Positions 7,979 to 17,420 of a stretch of DNA of 64,000 nt are shown in pieces. A program made the position numbers and the translations under genes. This DNA is from Nocardioides sp. dk884. GTDB lineage: Bacteria > Actinomycetota > Actinomycetes > Propionibacteriales > Nocardioidaceae. Each line of letters starts with the position of its first letter. Position 1 is the stretch's first letter. The stretch lies in assembly GCF_009557055.1 (NCBI RefSeq), contig NZ_CP045649.1:1649501-1713500 (forward strand). The letters run 5' to 3'. The notes under the pieces were generated by a model that did no database searches, was not told where the DNA came from, and was given only the letters and a program-made list of their open reading frames with translations.

Positions 7979-10183
7979 CTAGGAGGTGGGCGGCGTGCTG
8001 GCCAGGCCCATCCGGTCCAGGATCCAGGCCAGCGAGAACGCTCGGTCGTGCCAGGCCTTGTAGCGACCCGAGACGCCGCCGTGGCCGGCGCTCATCTCGG
8101 TGCGCAGCAGGATGTCGGGGCTCGCGGTGCGCTCGCGCAGCCGCGCGACCCACTTGGCCGGCTCGACGTAGAGCACCCGGGTGTCGTTGAGCGAGGTCTC
8201 GGCCAGGATCGGCGGGTAGTCCTGCGCGGTGACGTTGTCGTACGGCGCGTAGGCGGCGATCCACTCGTACGCCGCGGGGTCGTCCTCGGGGTTGCCCCAC
8301 TCGTCGTACTCGGTCACGGTCAGCGGCAGCGTCGCGTCGAGCATGGTGGTGAGGTTGTCGACGAAGGGCACCTGGGCGACGATCCCCCCGAACAGCTCGG
8401 GGGCCTGGTTGGCGACCGCACCCATCAGCAGCCCGCCGGCGCTGCCGCCCTCGGCGATGAGGGTCTCCGGGGTGGACCAGCCGGTGCGGACGAGGTGGCG
8501 CGCGCAGGCGATGAAGTCGGAGAAGGTGTTCTGCTTGTGGGCGAGCTTGCCCTCGTCGTACCAGCGCCGGCCCATCTCGCCGCCGCCGCGCACGTGCGCG
8601 ATCGCGAACGCCGCGCCGCGATCGAGCAGCGAGAGCCGCCCGATCGAGAAGTAGGGGTCCATCGAGGCCTCGTAGGCGCCGTAGCCGTAGAGCAGCGTCG
8701 GCACCGGCCCGGCGCCGCCGCCGACGTCCTCGCGCGCGCCGATGCGGCACACGATCGAGATCGGGATCCGCTCGCCGTCCTCGGCGGTGGCCCAGAGCCG
8801 GTGCTCCTCGTAGTCGGCCGGGTCGTAGCCGCCGAGCACCGGGGTGCGGCGCAGCAGGTGCAGCTCGCGGGTGCGCACGTCGTAGTCGTAGACCGACGGC
8901 GGCACCGCCATCGTGGTGTAGCCGAGGCGCACCACCGGCTGGTCGAAGGCCGGGTTGGACCCGGCGCCGACGGTGTAGACCGCCTGGTCGAAGCCGACGA
9001 GGTAGTCCTCGCCGAGCCCGCTGTCCGCGTCGCCGCCGTCGCCCGTGAGCTCGATGATGCGCAGCTGGGTCAGCCCGCCGCTGCGCTGGTGCACGACCAG
9101 GTGGCCGGCGAAGGCGTCGACGCCCTCCAGGCGCACCGACGGGTCGTGGGCGATGAGCGGGCGCCACTGCTCCGGCGGGGTCGGCGCGACCGGCGCCACC
9201 GCGATCTCGAAGTCGGGGCCGGTGCCGTTGTGGTGGACCAGGAAGACCTCCTCACCGCCGATGCGGGCGGGCTCGAGGGAGTACTCCAGGTCCTCGCGGC
9301 GCTCGGCGAAGACCTGCCAGGTCGCCGCGGGGTCGGTGGTGTCGAGGTAGTGGTACTCGCTGGTGGTCTTCGAGCCGAGGGCGATCATCAAGAACCGCGC
9401 GTCGCGGCTGCGCCCGATGCCGGTCCAGAAGCGGCCGTCGGTCTCGTGGAGCACGAGCTCGTCCTCGGACTGCGGGGTGCCGAGGCGGTGGCGCCAGACC
9501 TTGTCGGGACGCCAGCTCTCATCCACGGTGGAGTAGTAGGTGTCCAGGCCGTTGGGGTGCCAGGTGACGTTGCCGAGCACGCCGGTGAGCTCGTCGGGGA
9601 GCAGCTCGCCGGTGCTGAGGTCCTTGAAGCGCACGGTGTAGCGCTCGTCGCCGGCGGTGTCGACCGACCAGGCCAGCAGCCGGTCGTCGAGGCTGACCGC
9701 GGAGCCGCCCAGGGAGAAGAAGTCGTGGCCCTCGGCGAGCGCGTTGAGGTCGAGGAGCACCTCCTCGCCGGGCAGCGCCGGCTGGTCGGGGGCGCAGTCC
9801 TCGGCGGGGCGGGGCGGGGTCCAGTCGTCGGCGTCGCGCACCGGCACGCGGCAGCTCGCGCCGTACTCCTTGCCCTCGAAGGAGCGGCCGTAGTACCAGT
9901 AGCCGCGGTTGCGGGTCGGCACCGAGAGGTCGGTCTCGAGGGTGCGCGAGCGGATCTCCTCGAAGATCGAGGAGCGCAGGCCGGCCAGGTGGGCGGTGCG
10001 CTGCTCGGTCCAGGCGTTCTCGGCCTCGAGGTGCGCGATCACCTCGGGGGAGTCCTTGTCGCGCAGCCACTCGTAGTCGTCGACCCGGGTGTGCCCGTGG
10101 ATCTCGCGGGTGGTGGGGCGGCGGGGGGCGAGCGGCGGCTGCGTGAGCGGCTCCGCGGCGGCGGAGGCGGGACTGTCGGACAT
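7979..10183 (-). CDS. S9 family oligopeptidase (oligopeptidase B-like)
   Basis: A 734-residue serine peptidase of the prolyl oligopeptidase family that cleaves short peptides in the cytosol. The N-terminal half is a beta-propeller, beginning with the DDYEWLRD motif typical of S9A. The C-terminal alpha/beta-hydrolase domain has the nucleophile in EGGSAGGLLMG, an Asp region near SLNDTRVLY and the catalytic His in MSAGHGG. Those features and the length fit oligopeptidase B (cleavage after basic residues) better than prolyl oligopeptidase. ATG 10183 is chosen; a start ten codons upstream would overlap the divergent pxpA gene. Confidence 0.9.
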   Translation of the reverse strand: MSDSPASAAAEPLTQPPLAPRRPTTREIHGHTRVDDYEWLRDKDSPEVIAHLEAENAWTEQRTAHLAGLRSSIFEEIRSRTLETDLSVPTRNRGYWYYGRSFEGKEYGASCRVPVRDADDWTPPRPAEDCAPDQPALPGEEVLLDLNALAEGHDFFSLGGSAVSLDDRLLAWSVDTAGDERYTVRFKDLSTGELLPDELTGVLGNVTWHPNGLDTYYSTVDESWRPDKVWRHRLGTPQSEDELVLHETDGRFWTGIGRSRDARFLMIALGSKTTSEYHYLDTTDPAATWQVFAERREDLEYSLEPARIGGEEVFLVHHNGTGPDFEIAVAPVAPTPPEQWRPLIAHDPSVRLEGVDAFAGHLVVHQRSGGLTQLRIIELTGDGGDADSGLGEDYLVGFDQAVYTVGAGSNPAFDQPVVRLGYTTMAVPPSVYDYDVRTRELHLLRRTPVLGGYDPADYEEHRLWATAEDGERIPISIVCRIGAREDVGGGAGPVPTLLYGYGAYEASMDPYFSIGRLSLLDRGAAFAIAHVRGGGEMGRRWYDEGKLAHKQNTFSDFIACARHLVRTGWSTPETLIAEGGSAGGLLMGAVANQAPELFGGIVAQVPFVDNLTTMLDATLPLTVTEYDEWGNPEDDPAAYEWIAAYAPYDNVTAQDYPPILAETSLNDTRVLYVEPAKWVARLRERTASPDILLRTEMSAGHGGVSGRYKAWHDRAFSLAWILDRMGLASTPPTS

Positions 10184-10206
10184 GTCGGCGACGATAGCGT
10201 CGCCCC

Positions 10207-10929
10207 ATGACACGACCGACCGTGGACCTCAACGCCGACCTCGGGGAGGAGGTCACCGACGACACCGCGCTGCTGGGGGTGGTGACCAGCGCCAACGTCG
10301 CCTGCGGCTATCACGCCGGGTCCGCGGCGATCATGCGCGCGGTCTGCGAGGAGGCGGCCGCGCGCGGCGTGAGCATCGGGGCCCAGGTCTCCTACGACGA
10401 CCGGGCGAACTTCGGGCGGGTGGCGCGCGACGTCGCCGCCGACGTCTTGCGCGAGCAGGTCGCCGACCAGGTCGGCACGCTCGCGCAGATCGCCGCGGCC
10501 GCCGGGACGGCGGTGCGCTACGTCAAGCCGCACGGCGCGCTCTACCACCGCGCGATCATCGATGCCGAGCAGGCCGGCGCGGTGCTGGCGGGCTCCGGTG
10601 ACCTGCCCGTGCTGGGGATGCCGGGGCACCTGCTCGACGGGGCCCGGGCGGCGGGTCGCCGGGTGCTGCACGAGGGCTTCCCCGACCGCGGATACGGCGC
10701 GGACGGCCGGCTGCTCCCGCGGGGGCTGCCCGGCGCGCTGCTCGAGGACGTCGCCGAGATCGCCGCCCAGGCGGTGCGGCTCGCCGGCCGGGTGGACTCG
10801 GTCTGCGTGCACGGCGACAGCCCCGGGGCGGTCGCCCACGCCCACGCCGTACGACGTGCGCTGGAGGAGTCCGGGCACGTGGTCGGCTCGTGGTGGACGG
10901 GGGAGCCGGGGGAGCCGGGTGGCTCCTGA
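10207..10929 (+). CDS. pxpA: 5-oxoprolinase subunit A (LamB/YcsF family)
   Basis: Subunit of the PxpABC enzyme, which opens 5-oxoproline (pyroglutamate) to glutamate using ATP. The protein (240 residues) begins with the family signature VDLNADLGE and includes SANVACGYHAGS and VRYVKPHGALYH, all characteristic of LamB/YcsF proteins. The length is usual. It starts only 23 bases from the divergent oligopeptidase gene. The partner genes pxpB and pxpC are 0.9 kb downstream, separated by an SDR gene. Confidence 0.93.
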   Translation: MTRPTVDLNADLGEEVTDDTALLGVVTSANVACGYHAGSAAIMRAVCEEAAARGVSIGAQVSYDDRANFGRVARDVAADVLREQVADQVGTLAQIAAAAGTAVRYVKPHGALYHRAIIDAEQAGAVLAGSGDLPVLGMPGHLLDGARAAGRRVLHEGFPDRGYGADGRLLPRGLPGALLEDVAEIAAQAVRLAGRVDSVCVHGDSPGAVAHAHAVRRALEESGHVVGSWWTGEPGEPGGS

Positions 10930-10953
10930 TCCGGCGGATTCCCGGGCGAGCAC

Positions 10954-10992
10954 TCCCTTCCGCGGATGTGAGGATATATGATCTGGATCTCA
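10954..10992 (+). promoter_or_regulatory. Candidate promoter/operator of the SDR gene
   Basis: The 82-base gap between pxpA and the SDR gene contains an AT-rich island. TATGAT at 10977-10982 is a good -10 hexamer. It lies inside an imperfect inverted repeat with arms TGAGGAT and ATCTCA at 10969-10992, as expected for a repressor site. No clear -35 box is visible. The SDR may therefore be controlled separately from pxpA. Confidence 0.4.
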
Positions 10993-11011
10993 CCGACCTG
11001 AGGAGTTCTCG

Positions 11012-11806
11012 ATGTCCCACATCGTCGTCACCGGCAGCACCAAGGGAGTCGGCAACGCCCTGGCCCGTGAGTTCCTCCGGCGGGGGCACAGCGTGGTCGT
11101 GACCGGCCGCGGCGCCGCGGCCGTCGACGAGGCGGCCGGCAAGCTCGCGCCGGAGGCCACCGGCGGGGCCCGCGTCCTGGGCCGCGCCACCGACGTCACG
11201 GACGTCGAGGAGGTCCAGGCGCTGTGGGACTTCGCGGCCGGCGAGCTCGGCCGGGTCGACCTGTGGGTCAACAACGCCGGCGTCGCGAACACAACCGCCG
11301 CCATCGTCGACACCACGCCGGCCGACGTCCGCGCGATGGTGAGCACCAACATGCTGGGCACGATCTTCGGCTCCCAGGTCGCGGTCCGCGGCATGCTCGC
11401 GCAGGGCGGCGGGCAGCTGTTCAACGTCCTCGGCGGCGGCAGCGACGGCAAGATCCGCCCGAACATGGGGGTCTACGCCGCCACCAAGCGCGGCCTGGAC
11501 ATGTTCACCCGCGCGCTGGTCAAGGAGACCAAGGACAGTGCCGTGCGGGTGGGTCAGGTGCGCCCCGGGATGCTGATCACCGAGGGCTGGCTGCGCGAGG
11601 CCGCGGTCGCGCCCGAGCAGGTCGCCAGCCAGCGCAAGATCCTCAACATCCTGTGCGACCACGTCGACGACGTCGCGCCCTACCTCGTCGAGAAGATGCT
11701 CGCCAGCACCCGCTCGGGCGAGGAGATCGCCTGGCTGACCAACGCGCGGATGATGCGCAAGTTCATGTCGCCCAAGCAGGACGTGCTCGCCCGCTACGGG
11801 CTGTAG
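11012..11806 (+). CDS. SDR family NAD(P)-dependent oxidoreductase
   Basis: A 264-residue classical short-chain dehydrogenase. The N-terminal Rossmann motif is TGSTKGVG (TGxxxGxG), the structural motif is NNAG and the catalytic YxxxK is YAATK. The Ser normally found upstream of the Tyr sits in a GGGSDGK stretch. The Thr-Gly-Arg after the second strand (VVTGRG) suggests NADPH preference, but this is weak. A GAGGAG ribosome-binding site precedes ATG 11012. The gene interrupts the 5-oxoprolinase set. Its substrate is unknown. Confidence 0.88.
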   Translation: MSHIVVTGSTKGVGNALAREFLRRGHSVVVTGRGAAAVDEAAGKLAPEATGGARVLGRATDVTDVEEVQALWDFAAGELGRVDLWVNNAGVANTTAAIVDTTPADVRAMVSTNMLGTIFGSQVAVRGMLAQGGGQLFNVLGGGSDGKIRPNMGVYAATKRGLDMFTRALVKETKDSAVRVGQVRPGMLITEGWLREAAVAPEQVASQRKILNILCDHVDDVAPYLVEKMLASTRSGEEIAWLTNARMMRKFMSPKQDVLARYGL

Positions 11807-11852
11807 GACGGTCGGGCCGCACCGGACGGCGTCGCGCTGCCAGACTGGGCGC

Positions 11853-12449
11853 ATGCGATTCCGGGCGGTCGGCGAGCACGCGCTGCTCGTCGAGGTCGAC
11901 GATGCGGGCAGCGCCCTGGCGCTCGCCACCTGGGCGCGGCACGCCGGCATCGAGGCGACCGACGTGGTGCCGGGTGCCGGCACCGTGCTGTTCGACGGCG
12001 TGGCCGCGGACCTGGCCCACGTGGCCGACCGGCTGGGCGCCTGGCCGGGTCCGGCTGACGCGCCGCCCGGCGCGCTCGTCGAGGTGGCGGTCACCTGGGA
12101 CGGCGCCGACCTGGAGTGGGTCGCTGAGCAGTGGGGGACCGGCCCGGAGGGGGCGGTCGCCCGGCTGTGCGACCTCGAGCTGGTGTCGGCGTTCTGCGGC
12201 TTCGCGCCGGGCTTCGCCTACCTCGCGGGGCTGCCGGCGGACCTCGCCGTACCCCGGCTGGCGACGCCGCGGCCGCGGGTGCCGGCCGGGTCGGTGGCGC
12301 TGGCCGACACGTGGTGTGGCGTCTACCCCTCCGCCTCGCCGGGCGGCTGGCGGCTGCTCGGGCACACCGACGCGCCGCTCTGGGACGTCGACCGGGCCGA
12401 GCCGGCGCTGCTCGCGCCCGGCACCCGGGTGCGGTTCGTGAGCGCGTGA
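11853..12449 (+). CDS. pxpB: 5-oxoprolinase subunit B (KipI-like)
   Basis: A 198-residue allophanate hydrolase subunit 1/KipI-family protein. It forms the PxpABC complex with subunits A and C. The family block CGFAPGFAYLAGLP is present, followed by VPAGSVALAD and a C-terminal beta domain ending in VRFVSA. Its last codons overlap the pxpC start as GTGA at 12446, giving 1:1 coupled translation. Length is slightly short for the family but complete. Confidence 0.92.
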   Translation: MRFRAVGEHALLVEVDDAGSALALATWARHAGIEATDVVPGAGTVLFDGVAADLAHVADRLGAWPGPADAPPGALVEVAVTWDGADLEWVAEQWGTGPEGAVARLCDLELVSAFCGFAPGFAYLAGLPADLAVPRLATPRPRVPAGSVALADTWCGVYPSASPGGWRLLGHTDAPLWDVDRAEPALLAPGTRVRFVSA

Positions 12450-13354
12450 GCGCCGGCCTGCTGCACGTGCTGCGCGCCGGGACGCTGAGCACCGTGCAGG
12501 ACCGCGGCCGGCCCGGGCTGGCGCACCTCGGCGTGCCCCGCGCCGGGGCACTGGACCAGCCGGCCGCCGCGCTGGCCAACCGGCTGGTCGGCAACCCTGA
12601 GGGCGCCGCGGTGCTCGAGGTGACCCTCGGAGGTCTGGAGGTCCTCGCCGACGTCGGACGCTGGGTGGCGGTCACCGGCGCCCCCGCGCCGCTGCGCATC
12701 GACGGCGTCGCCCGGGACCTGGCCCGCGCGACCTGGCTGGCGCCCGGGGCTCGGCTGCGCCTGGAGGCGCCGCCCTCGGGGGTGCGGTCCTACCTCGCGG
12801 TCGCCGGCGGGCTGGTTCCGGCGCCGGTGCTGGGGTCGCGCTCCACCGACGTCCTGGCCGGGGTCGGTCCGCCGCCGGTCCGCGACGGGGCGCGGCTGCC
12901 GCTCGGCGTACCGACCGGGTCGCCCGCTCCCCACGACACCCCGCGCCCGCCGGTGCCGGGGCCGCTGCGGCTGCGTCCCGGGCCCCGCGAGGACTGGTTC
13001 GCCGCCGAGGCGCTCGCGCGGCTCGCCGCGACGTCGTACGTCGTGCTGCCGGCGTCCAACCGGGTCGGGCTGCGCCTCGACGGCCCGCCGCTGCCGCGGG
13101 TGCGGCACGGGGAGCTGCCGAGCGAGGGGATGGTGCTCGGGGCGGTGCAGGTGCCACCGGACGGGCGCCCGGTGGTGTTCCTCGCCGATCACCCGCCCAC
13201 CGGCGGCTACCCGGTCGTCGGGGTGGTCGCGCCCGAGGACCTCTGGCAGTGCGCGCAGCTGCGCCCGGGGGAGCGGGTGCGGTTCGCGCTCACGCCGGCG
13301 CGTCGTCGCCCGGGTCCTCCTCCGCCTCCGGGGCCGGCGGGGTCCAGGCGCTGA
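12446..13354 (+). CDS. pxpC: 5-oxoprolinase subunit C (KipA-like, biotin-dependent carboxyltransferase fold)
   Basis: A 302-residue allophanate hydrolase subunit 2/KipA-family protein. The N-terminus LRAGTLSTVQDRGRPGLAH is the family signature. It continues with the GALDQPAAALANRLVGN block and later ASNRVGLRLDG and GEL(P)SEGMVLGAVQVP. It starts at GTG 12446 inside the pxpB stop. The last 65 bases overlap the 3' end of the converging dinB gene. The end is Pro/Arg-rich and poorly conserved, so the overlap probably arose by stop-codon drift. Confidence 0.92.
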   Translation: MSAGLLHVLRAGTLSTVQDRGRPGLAHLGVPRAGALDQPAAALANRLVGNPEGAAVLEVTLGGLEVLADVGRWVAVTGAPAPLRIDGVARDLARATWLAPGARLRLEAPPSGVRSYLAVAGGLVPAPVLGSRSTDVLAGVGPPPVRDGARLPLGVPTGSPAPHDTPRPPVPGPLRLRPGPREDWFAAEALARLAATSYVVLPASNRVGLRLDGPPLPRVRHGELPSEGMVLGAVQVPPDGRPVVFLADHPPTGGYPVVGVVAPEDLWQCAQLRPGERVRFALTPARRRPGPPPPPGPAGSRR

Positions 13355-14663
13355 GCGCAGGGTCGTCGACGGCGTAGGAGCGCACGGGGCCGGGTGTGGT
13401 CTCGGCGGTCTCGAAGCGGACCGTCACCACGCCGCGCCCGGATCCCCACACCCACCCACGGCCCATCTCGGCGTGCACGACGTCCATGCCCGGGGACCAG
13501 GTGCCGCGGGAGTGCCGGGGCACCTCGACGTCGGCGAGCGCGGCCAGCTCGGCGTCCTCGGCGCCGCCGTCCTCGCCGGTCTCCCCGAACAGGTCCTCCT
13601 GCACCCAGTCGGCCAGGCCCGACACACCGACGCCGAGCAGCCGCACGCCGCCGGAGAGGTCGGTGGTGGCGATCAGCTCGCCCAGCAGCGCCCGGGCCAT
13701 CCGCCCGATCATCGCGGCCTGATCGGTGGGGGAGGCGAGCGTGGTGGAGCGGTTGACGGTGGTGAAGTCGTGCAGGCGCACCTTGATGGTGACCGTGCGC
13801 CCGGACATCCCGGCCTTGCGCAGCCGCGCGGCGACCTCGCCGGCCTGCCGGGTGAGCAGGCCCTCCAGCAGCCGCCGCTCGGTCAGGTCGGTCTCGTAGG
13901 TGCCCTCGACGCTCACCGACTTGGCCTCGCGCTCGGGGACCACCGGCCGGTCGTCGATGGCCCGGGCCAGCTGGTGCAGGCCGCGGCCCTGGGAGCGGCC
14001 GACCAGCTGGACCAGCTCGTCGAGCTCGACGGACTCGAGGTCGGCGACGGTGTGGACGCCGCCGCGGCGCAGCCGCTCGACGGTGGCCGGGCCGACGCCG
14101 GGGATCACGCTCACGTGCATCGGGCGCAGCAGGTCGCGCTCGGTGCCGGGCTCGACGACCACCAGCCCGTCGGGCTTGTCGAGGTCGCTGGCCACCTTGG
14201 CGATGAACTTGGAGGTGCCGATGCCCACCGAGGCGGTGAGCCCGCCGGTGGCCTCGGTGACCCGGGCGCGCAGCTGCTCGGCGAAGTCGCGCACGGTGGC
14301 GACCTCGAGGTCGGGCAGGTCGGCCTGCTCCAGGTCCACGAACGCCTCGTCGAAGGACAGCGGCTCCACCAGCGGGCTGACCTCGCGCAGCAGCCGCATG
14401 ACGATCGCGCTGCTCTCGCGGTAGGCGTGGAAGCGGCCCCCGAGGAACGCGGCGTGCGGACAGCGTGCGCGGGCCTCGCGGGTCGACATCGCCGAGCGCA
14501 CGCCGTAGCGCCGGGCCTCGTAGGAGGCGGTGGAGACCACGCCGCGGCCGCCGACGCCCCCCACGACCACCGGCTTGCCGCGCAGCGAGGGCTTGTCGCG
14601 CTGCTCCACCGAGGCGAAGAACGCATCGAGGTCGAGGTGGAGCACGGAGGCGTGGACGCGCAC
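13290..14663 (-). CDS. dinB: DNA polymerase IV (Y family)
   Basis: A 457-residue translesion polymerase. The N-terminus HLDLDAFFASVEQRDKPSL holds the first metal-binding Asp and the steric-gate Phe. YEARRYGVRSAMSTREA follows, and SFDEAFVDLE supplies the second acidic pair. An HhH region (IPGVGPATVERLRRGGV) and the little-finger domain follow. The first codon is GTG 14663. The C-terminus carries about 50 extra acidic/Pro-rich residues that overlap pxpC. Divergent from the DUF4192 gene over 161 bases. I did not recognise an SOS box there. Confidence 0.93.
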   Translation of the reverse strand: MRVHASVLHLDLDAFFASVEQRDKPSLRGKPVVVGGVGGRGVVSTASYEARRYGVRSAMSTREARARCPHAAFLGGRFHAYRESSAIVMRLLREVSPLVEPLSFDEAFVDLEQADLPDLEVATVRDFAEQLRARVTEATGGLTASVGIGTSKFIAKVASDLDKPDGLVVVEPGTERDLLRPMHVSVIPGVGPATVERLRRGGVHTVADLESVELDELVQLVGRSQGRGLHQLARAIDDRPVVPEREAKSVSVEGTYETDLTERRLLEGLLTRQAGEVAARLRKAGMSGRTVTIKVRLHDFTTVNRSTTLASPTDQAAMIGRMARALLGELIATTDLSGGVRLLGVGVSGLADWVQEDLFGETGEDGGAEDAELAALADVEVPRHSRGTWSPGMDVVHAEMGRGWVWGSGRGVVTVRFETAETTPGPVRSYAVDDPALSAWTPPAPEAEEDPGDDAPA

Positions 14664-14824
14664 CGCGGCACGGTATCTCCCGGCGCCGACGACGCGGGCC
14701 GCCGCCCGCCGCGGGCGGCACCTGCGAGCCGTTCACGACACACAGGGGCCGCTGCGGACCCGTTCGTCCCCAGGGCGTCGAGGAGGGGCGGCGGTCCGCC
14801 GGTGCGGGCGGGCAGCGTCGGGGC

Positions 14825-15811
14825 ATGACCACACCTCCCGCCCCGCCACCCGTCCCCTCGCCCCTGCCGCCCGGCCCGCCGCCCGCTGCAGGGACTCCCA
14901 TGCAGATCACCGCGCGCCGCCCCGAGGACCTGCTCGCCGTCGTGCCGGTCGTGCTCGGGTTCCACCCGTCGGAGTCGGTCGTGCTGCTGACCTTCGGCGC
15001 CCGCCGCCAGTTCCACGCCCGCATCGACCTGCCCCGCACCCCGGCGGAGATCGCCGCCACGGTCGAGGCCCTGCTCGCGCCGTCGGTGCGCGAGGAGGCG
15101 CAGGCCGTCGCCTTCGTGCTGTACGCCGGCGAGCGGACGGCGGCCGTCGCCCGCTGGGCGTCGCGGGCTCTGGTGCGCGGCTTCGAGCGGGCCGGCATCC
15201 GCGTCGTCGACGCGATCCGCACCGACGGCGAGTGCTGGTTCGCGCTGCTGCCCGGGCGCGACCCCGCACCCTCGCGCGGGGTGCGCTACGACGTCACCAC
15301 GCACCCGATCAGCGCCCAGGCGGTCTTCGAGGGACGTGCCGTGCTCGCCTCGCGCAGCGCGGTGGCCGACACCCTGCGCCCCAACCCGGCCGGGTCCGCC
15401 CGGCTCGCCGAGGCGGTGCGGGAGGCGCGCGCTGCCGACCACGACACCGTCGCCACCGCGGTGGCCGCCGCGGCCCGCGAGGGCCACTGGTCCGACCCGG
15501 TCCTCGCCTCGGTGCTCCTCGGCCTGCGAGACCCGAAGGTGCGCGACGCCGCCTGGGGCTCGATGCGCCGGCCCGAGTCGCCGCAGCACGTCCGGCTGTG
15601 GGCCGACGCCGTACGCCGTGCGCCGGGGGAGCTGTGCTCCGGCGCGGCGGCGGTGCTGGCCTATGCCGCCTGGCTGGCCGGCGACGGGGCGCTCGCCTGG
15701 TGTGCGGTCGACCGGTGCCGCGAGCACGACCCGGGCAACTCGCTGGCCCGGCTGGTCGCCGACCTGCTCGAGCAGGCCGTGCCGCCCGCGGTCCTCGGCG
15801 AGCAGGCGTGA
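14825..15811 (+). CDS. DUF4192 domain-containing protein
   Basis: A 328-residue actinobacterial protein of unknown function. After a Pro-rich start (about 25 residues) it shows the DUF4192 pattern, including RRPEDLLAVVPVVLGFHPSESVVLLTF, split here by family conservation into the ALVPYLLGFHP-like block. The C-terminal half is alpha-helical, with the LAYAAWLAGDGALAW segment typical of the family. No membrane segment or signal peptide. Start ATG 14825 is the first codon after the divergent promoter region. Confidence 0.85.
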   Translation: MTTPPAPPPVPSPLPPGPPPAAGTPMQITARRPEDLLAVVPVVLGFHPSESVVLLTFGARRQFHARIDLPRTPAEIAATVEALLAPSVREEAQAVAFVLYAGERTAAVARWASRALVRGFERAGIRVVDAIRTDGECWFALLPGRDPAPSRGVRYDVTTHPISAQAVFEGRAVLASRSAVADTLRPNPAGSARLAEAVREARAADHDTVATAVAAAAREGHWSDPVLASVLLGLRDPKVRDAAWGSMRRPESPQHVRLWADAVRRAPGELCSGAAAVLAYAAWLAGDGALAWCAVDRCREHDPGNSLARLVADLLEQAVPPAVLGEQA

Positions 15812-15924
15812 GGCGCCCGACGCGATGGGGCAGGACCCGATGACGCAGGACTCGACGGGGCTGCTCCTGGGTACTGCGCGTCCATGCTCACGCCGACCCG
15901 CCACCCGGCCGCCTAGGACCTGCC

Positions 15925-17391
15925 ATGGGAGAGGAGGTCAAGGCCCAGGAGTTCACTCGCGGCGACCGGACCCGCTACCGCGAGAAGGTCCGGCGCAACC
16001 TCGACGTGTTCGCCCGCATGCTCCGCGAGGCGCGCTTCGACACCGACGACCCGATGACGGGCCTCGAGCTCGAGCTCAACCTCGTCGACAAGGCGGGGGA
16101 CCCCGCGATGTGCAACGCCGAGGTGCTGGCCGAGATCGCCGACGAGGACTTCCAGACCGAGCTCGGACAGTTCAACGTCGAGATCAACCTCGCTCCGGCG
16201 CGGCTGCGCGAGGGCGGGCTGAGCGCCTTCGAGACCAACCTGCGCCGCAGCCTCAACGACGCCGAGGAGAAGTCGGCCCGCGTCGGCGCCCAGCTGGTCA
16301 TGGTGGGGATCCTGCCGACCCTCGACGAGGGCCACATGAGCCGCTCCACGCTGAGCGGGAACCCGCGCTACCGGCTGCTCAGCGAGCAGATCCTGCACGC
16401 GCGCGGGGAGGACATCGAGATCGCGATCACCGGCGCGGAACGGCTGCGCACCACCACCGACTCGATCGTGCCCGAGGCCGCCTGCACCAGCACCCAGCTG
16501 CACGTGCAGACCTCACCCGACCAGTTCGCGGCGTACTGGAACGCTTCGCAGGTGGTCTCCTCGGTCCAGCTGGCGCTCGGCGCCAACTCGCCGTACCTCC
16601 TGGGCAAGGAGCTGTGGCGCGAGACCCGCATCCCGCTGTTCGAGCAGGCCACCGACACCCGCAGCGCCGAGCTCGAGGCGCAGGGAGTGCGGCCGCGGGT
16701 CTGGTTCGGGGAGCGGTGGATCACCTCGGTCTTCGACCTCTTCGAGGAGAACGTGCGCTACTTCCCGGCGCTGCTGCCGATCCTCGACGACCACGAGGAC
16801 CCGCTGACGGTCCTGGAGGCCGGCGGCACGCCGTCGCTGGCGGAGCTGAAGCTGCACAACGGCACGATCTACCGCTGGAACCGACCGGTCTACGACATCG
16901 CCCACGGCGTTCCGCACCTGCGCGTGGAGAACCGCGTGCTCGCCGCCGGCCCGACGGTGGCCGACACGATGGCCAACGCGGCGTTCTACTTCGGCCTGGT
17001 CCGCTACCTCGCCGACCACGAGCGTCCGCTGTGGTCGCAGATGTCGTTCAGCGCCGCGGAGGAGAACTTCCACGTCGCGGCCCGCGACGGCATCGAGGCG
17101 CTGGTCTACTGGCCCGGCGTGGGGCAGGTCCGCGCCACCGAGCTGGTGCTGCGCAAGCTGCTGCCCCAGGCGCGCGCCGGCCTGGACGCCTGGGGCGTGC
17201 CGGGCGCGGAGTCCGACCGCCTGCTCGGGATCATCGAGCAGCGCTGCCTGACCGGGGTCAACGGCGCGGAGTGGTTCGTGGGGCGCATGCGCGACCGGGG
17301 CGAGGAGAACCGCTTCGACGCCCTGCGGGCCACGCTCCTGGAGTACCGCGAGCGGATGCACACCAACGAGCCCGTCCACACCTGGGACTGA
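15925..17391 (+). CDS. Glutamate-cysteine ligase family protein (GCS2-type)
   Basis: A 488-residue ATP-grasp-like carboxylate-amine ligase of the GCS2 family, which joins glutamate to cysteine or a similar amine. The MTGLELELNLVD block supplies the conserved Glu residues for metal binding. QFNVEINLAP and the central STQLHVQTSPDQF block match the family, as does LKLHNGTIYRWNRPVYD. It is longer than the YbdK type. In mycothiol-producing actinobacteria such enzymes may serve ergothioneine (EgtA-like) or unknown thiol pathways. No other egt gene is in the window, so the product remains inferred. Confidence 0.82.
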   Translation: MGEEVKAQEFTRGDRTRYREKVRRNLDVFARMLREARFDTDDPMTGLELELNLVDKAGDPAMCNAEVLAEIADEDFQTELGQFNVEINLAPARLREGGLSAFETNLRRSLNDAEEKSARVGAQLVMVGILPTLDEGHMSRSTLSGNPRYRLLSEQILHARGEDIEIAITGAERLRTTTDSIVPEAACTSTQLHVQTSPDQFAAYWNASQVVSSVQLALGANSPYLLGKELWRETRIPLFEQATDTRSAELEAQGVRPRVWFGERWITSVFDLFEENVRYFPALLPILDDHEDPLTVLEAGGTPSLAELKLHNGTIYRWNRPVYDIAHGVPHLRVENRVLAAGPTVADTMANAAFYFGLVRYLADHERPLWSQMSFSAAEENFHVAARDGIEALVYWPGVGQVRATELVLRKLLPQARAGLDAWGVPGAESDRLLGIIEQRCLTGVNGAEWFVGRMRDRGEENRFDALRATLLEYRERMHTNEPVHTWD

Positions 17392-17420
17392 GCCGCAGCC
17401 GCGGCGCGGCCTGGGGCTTC

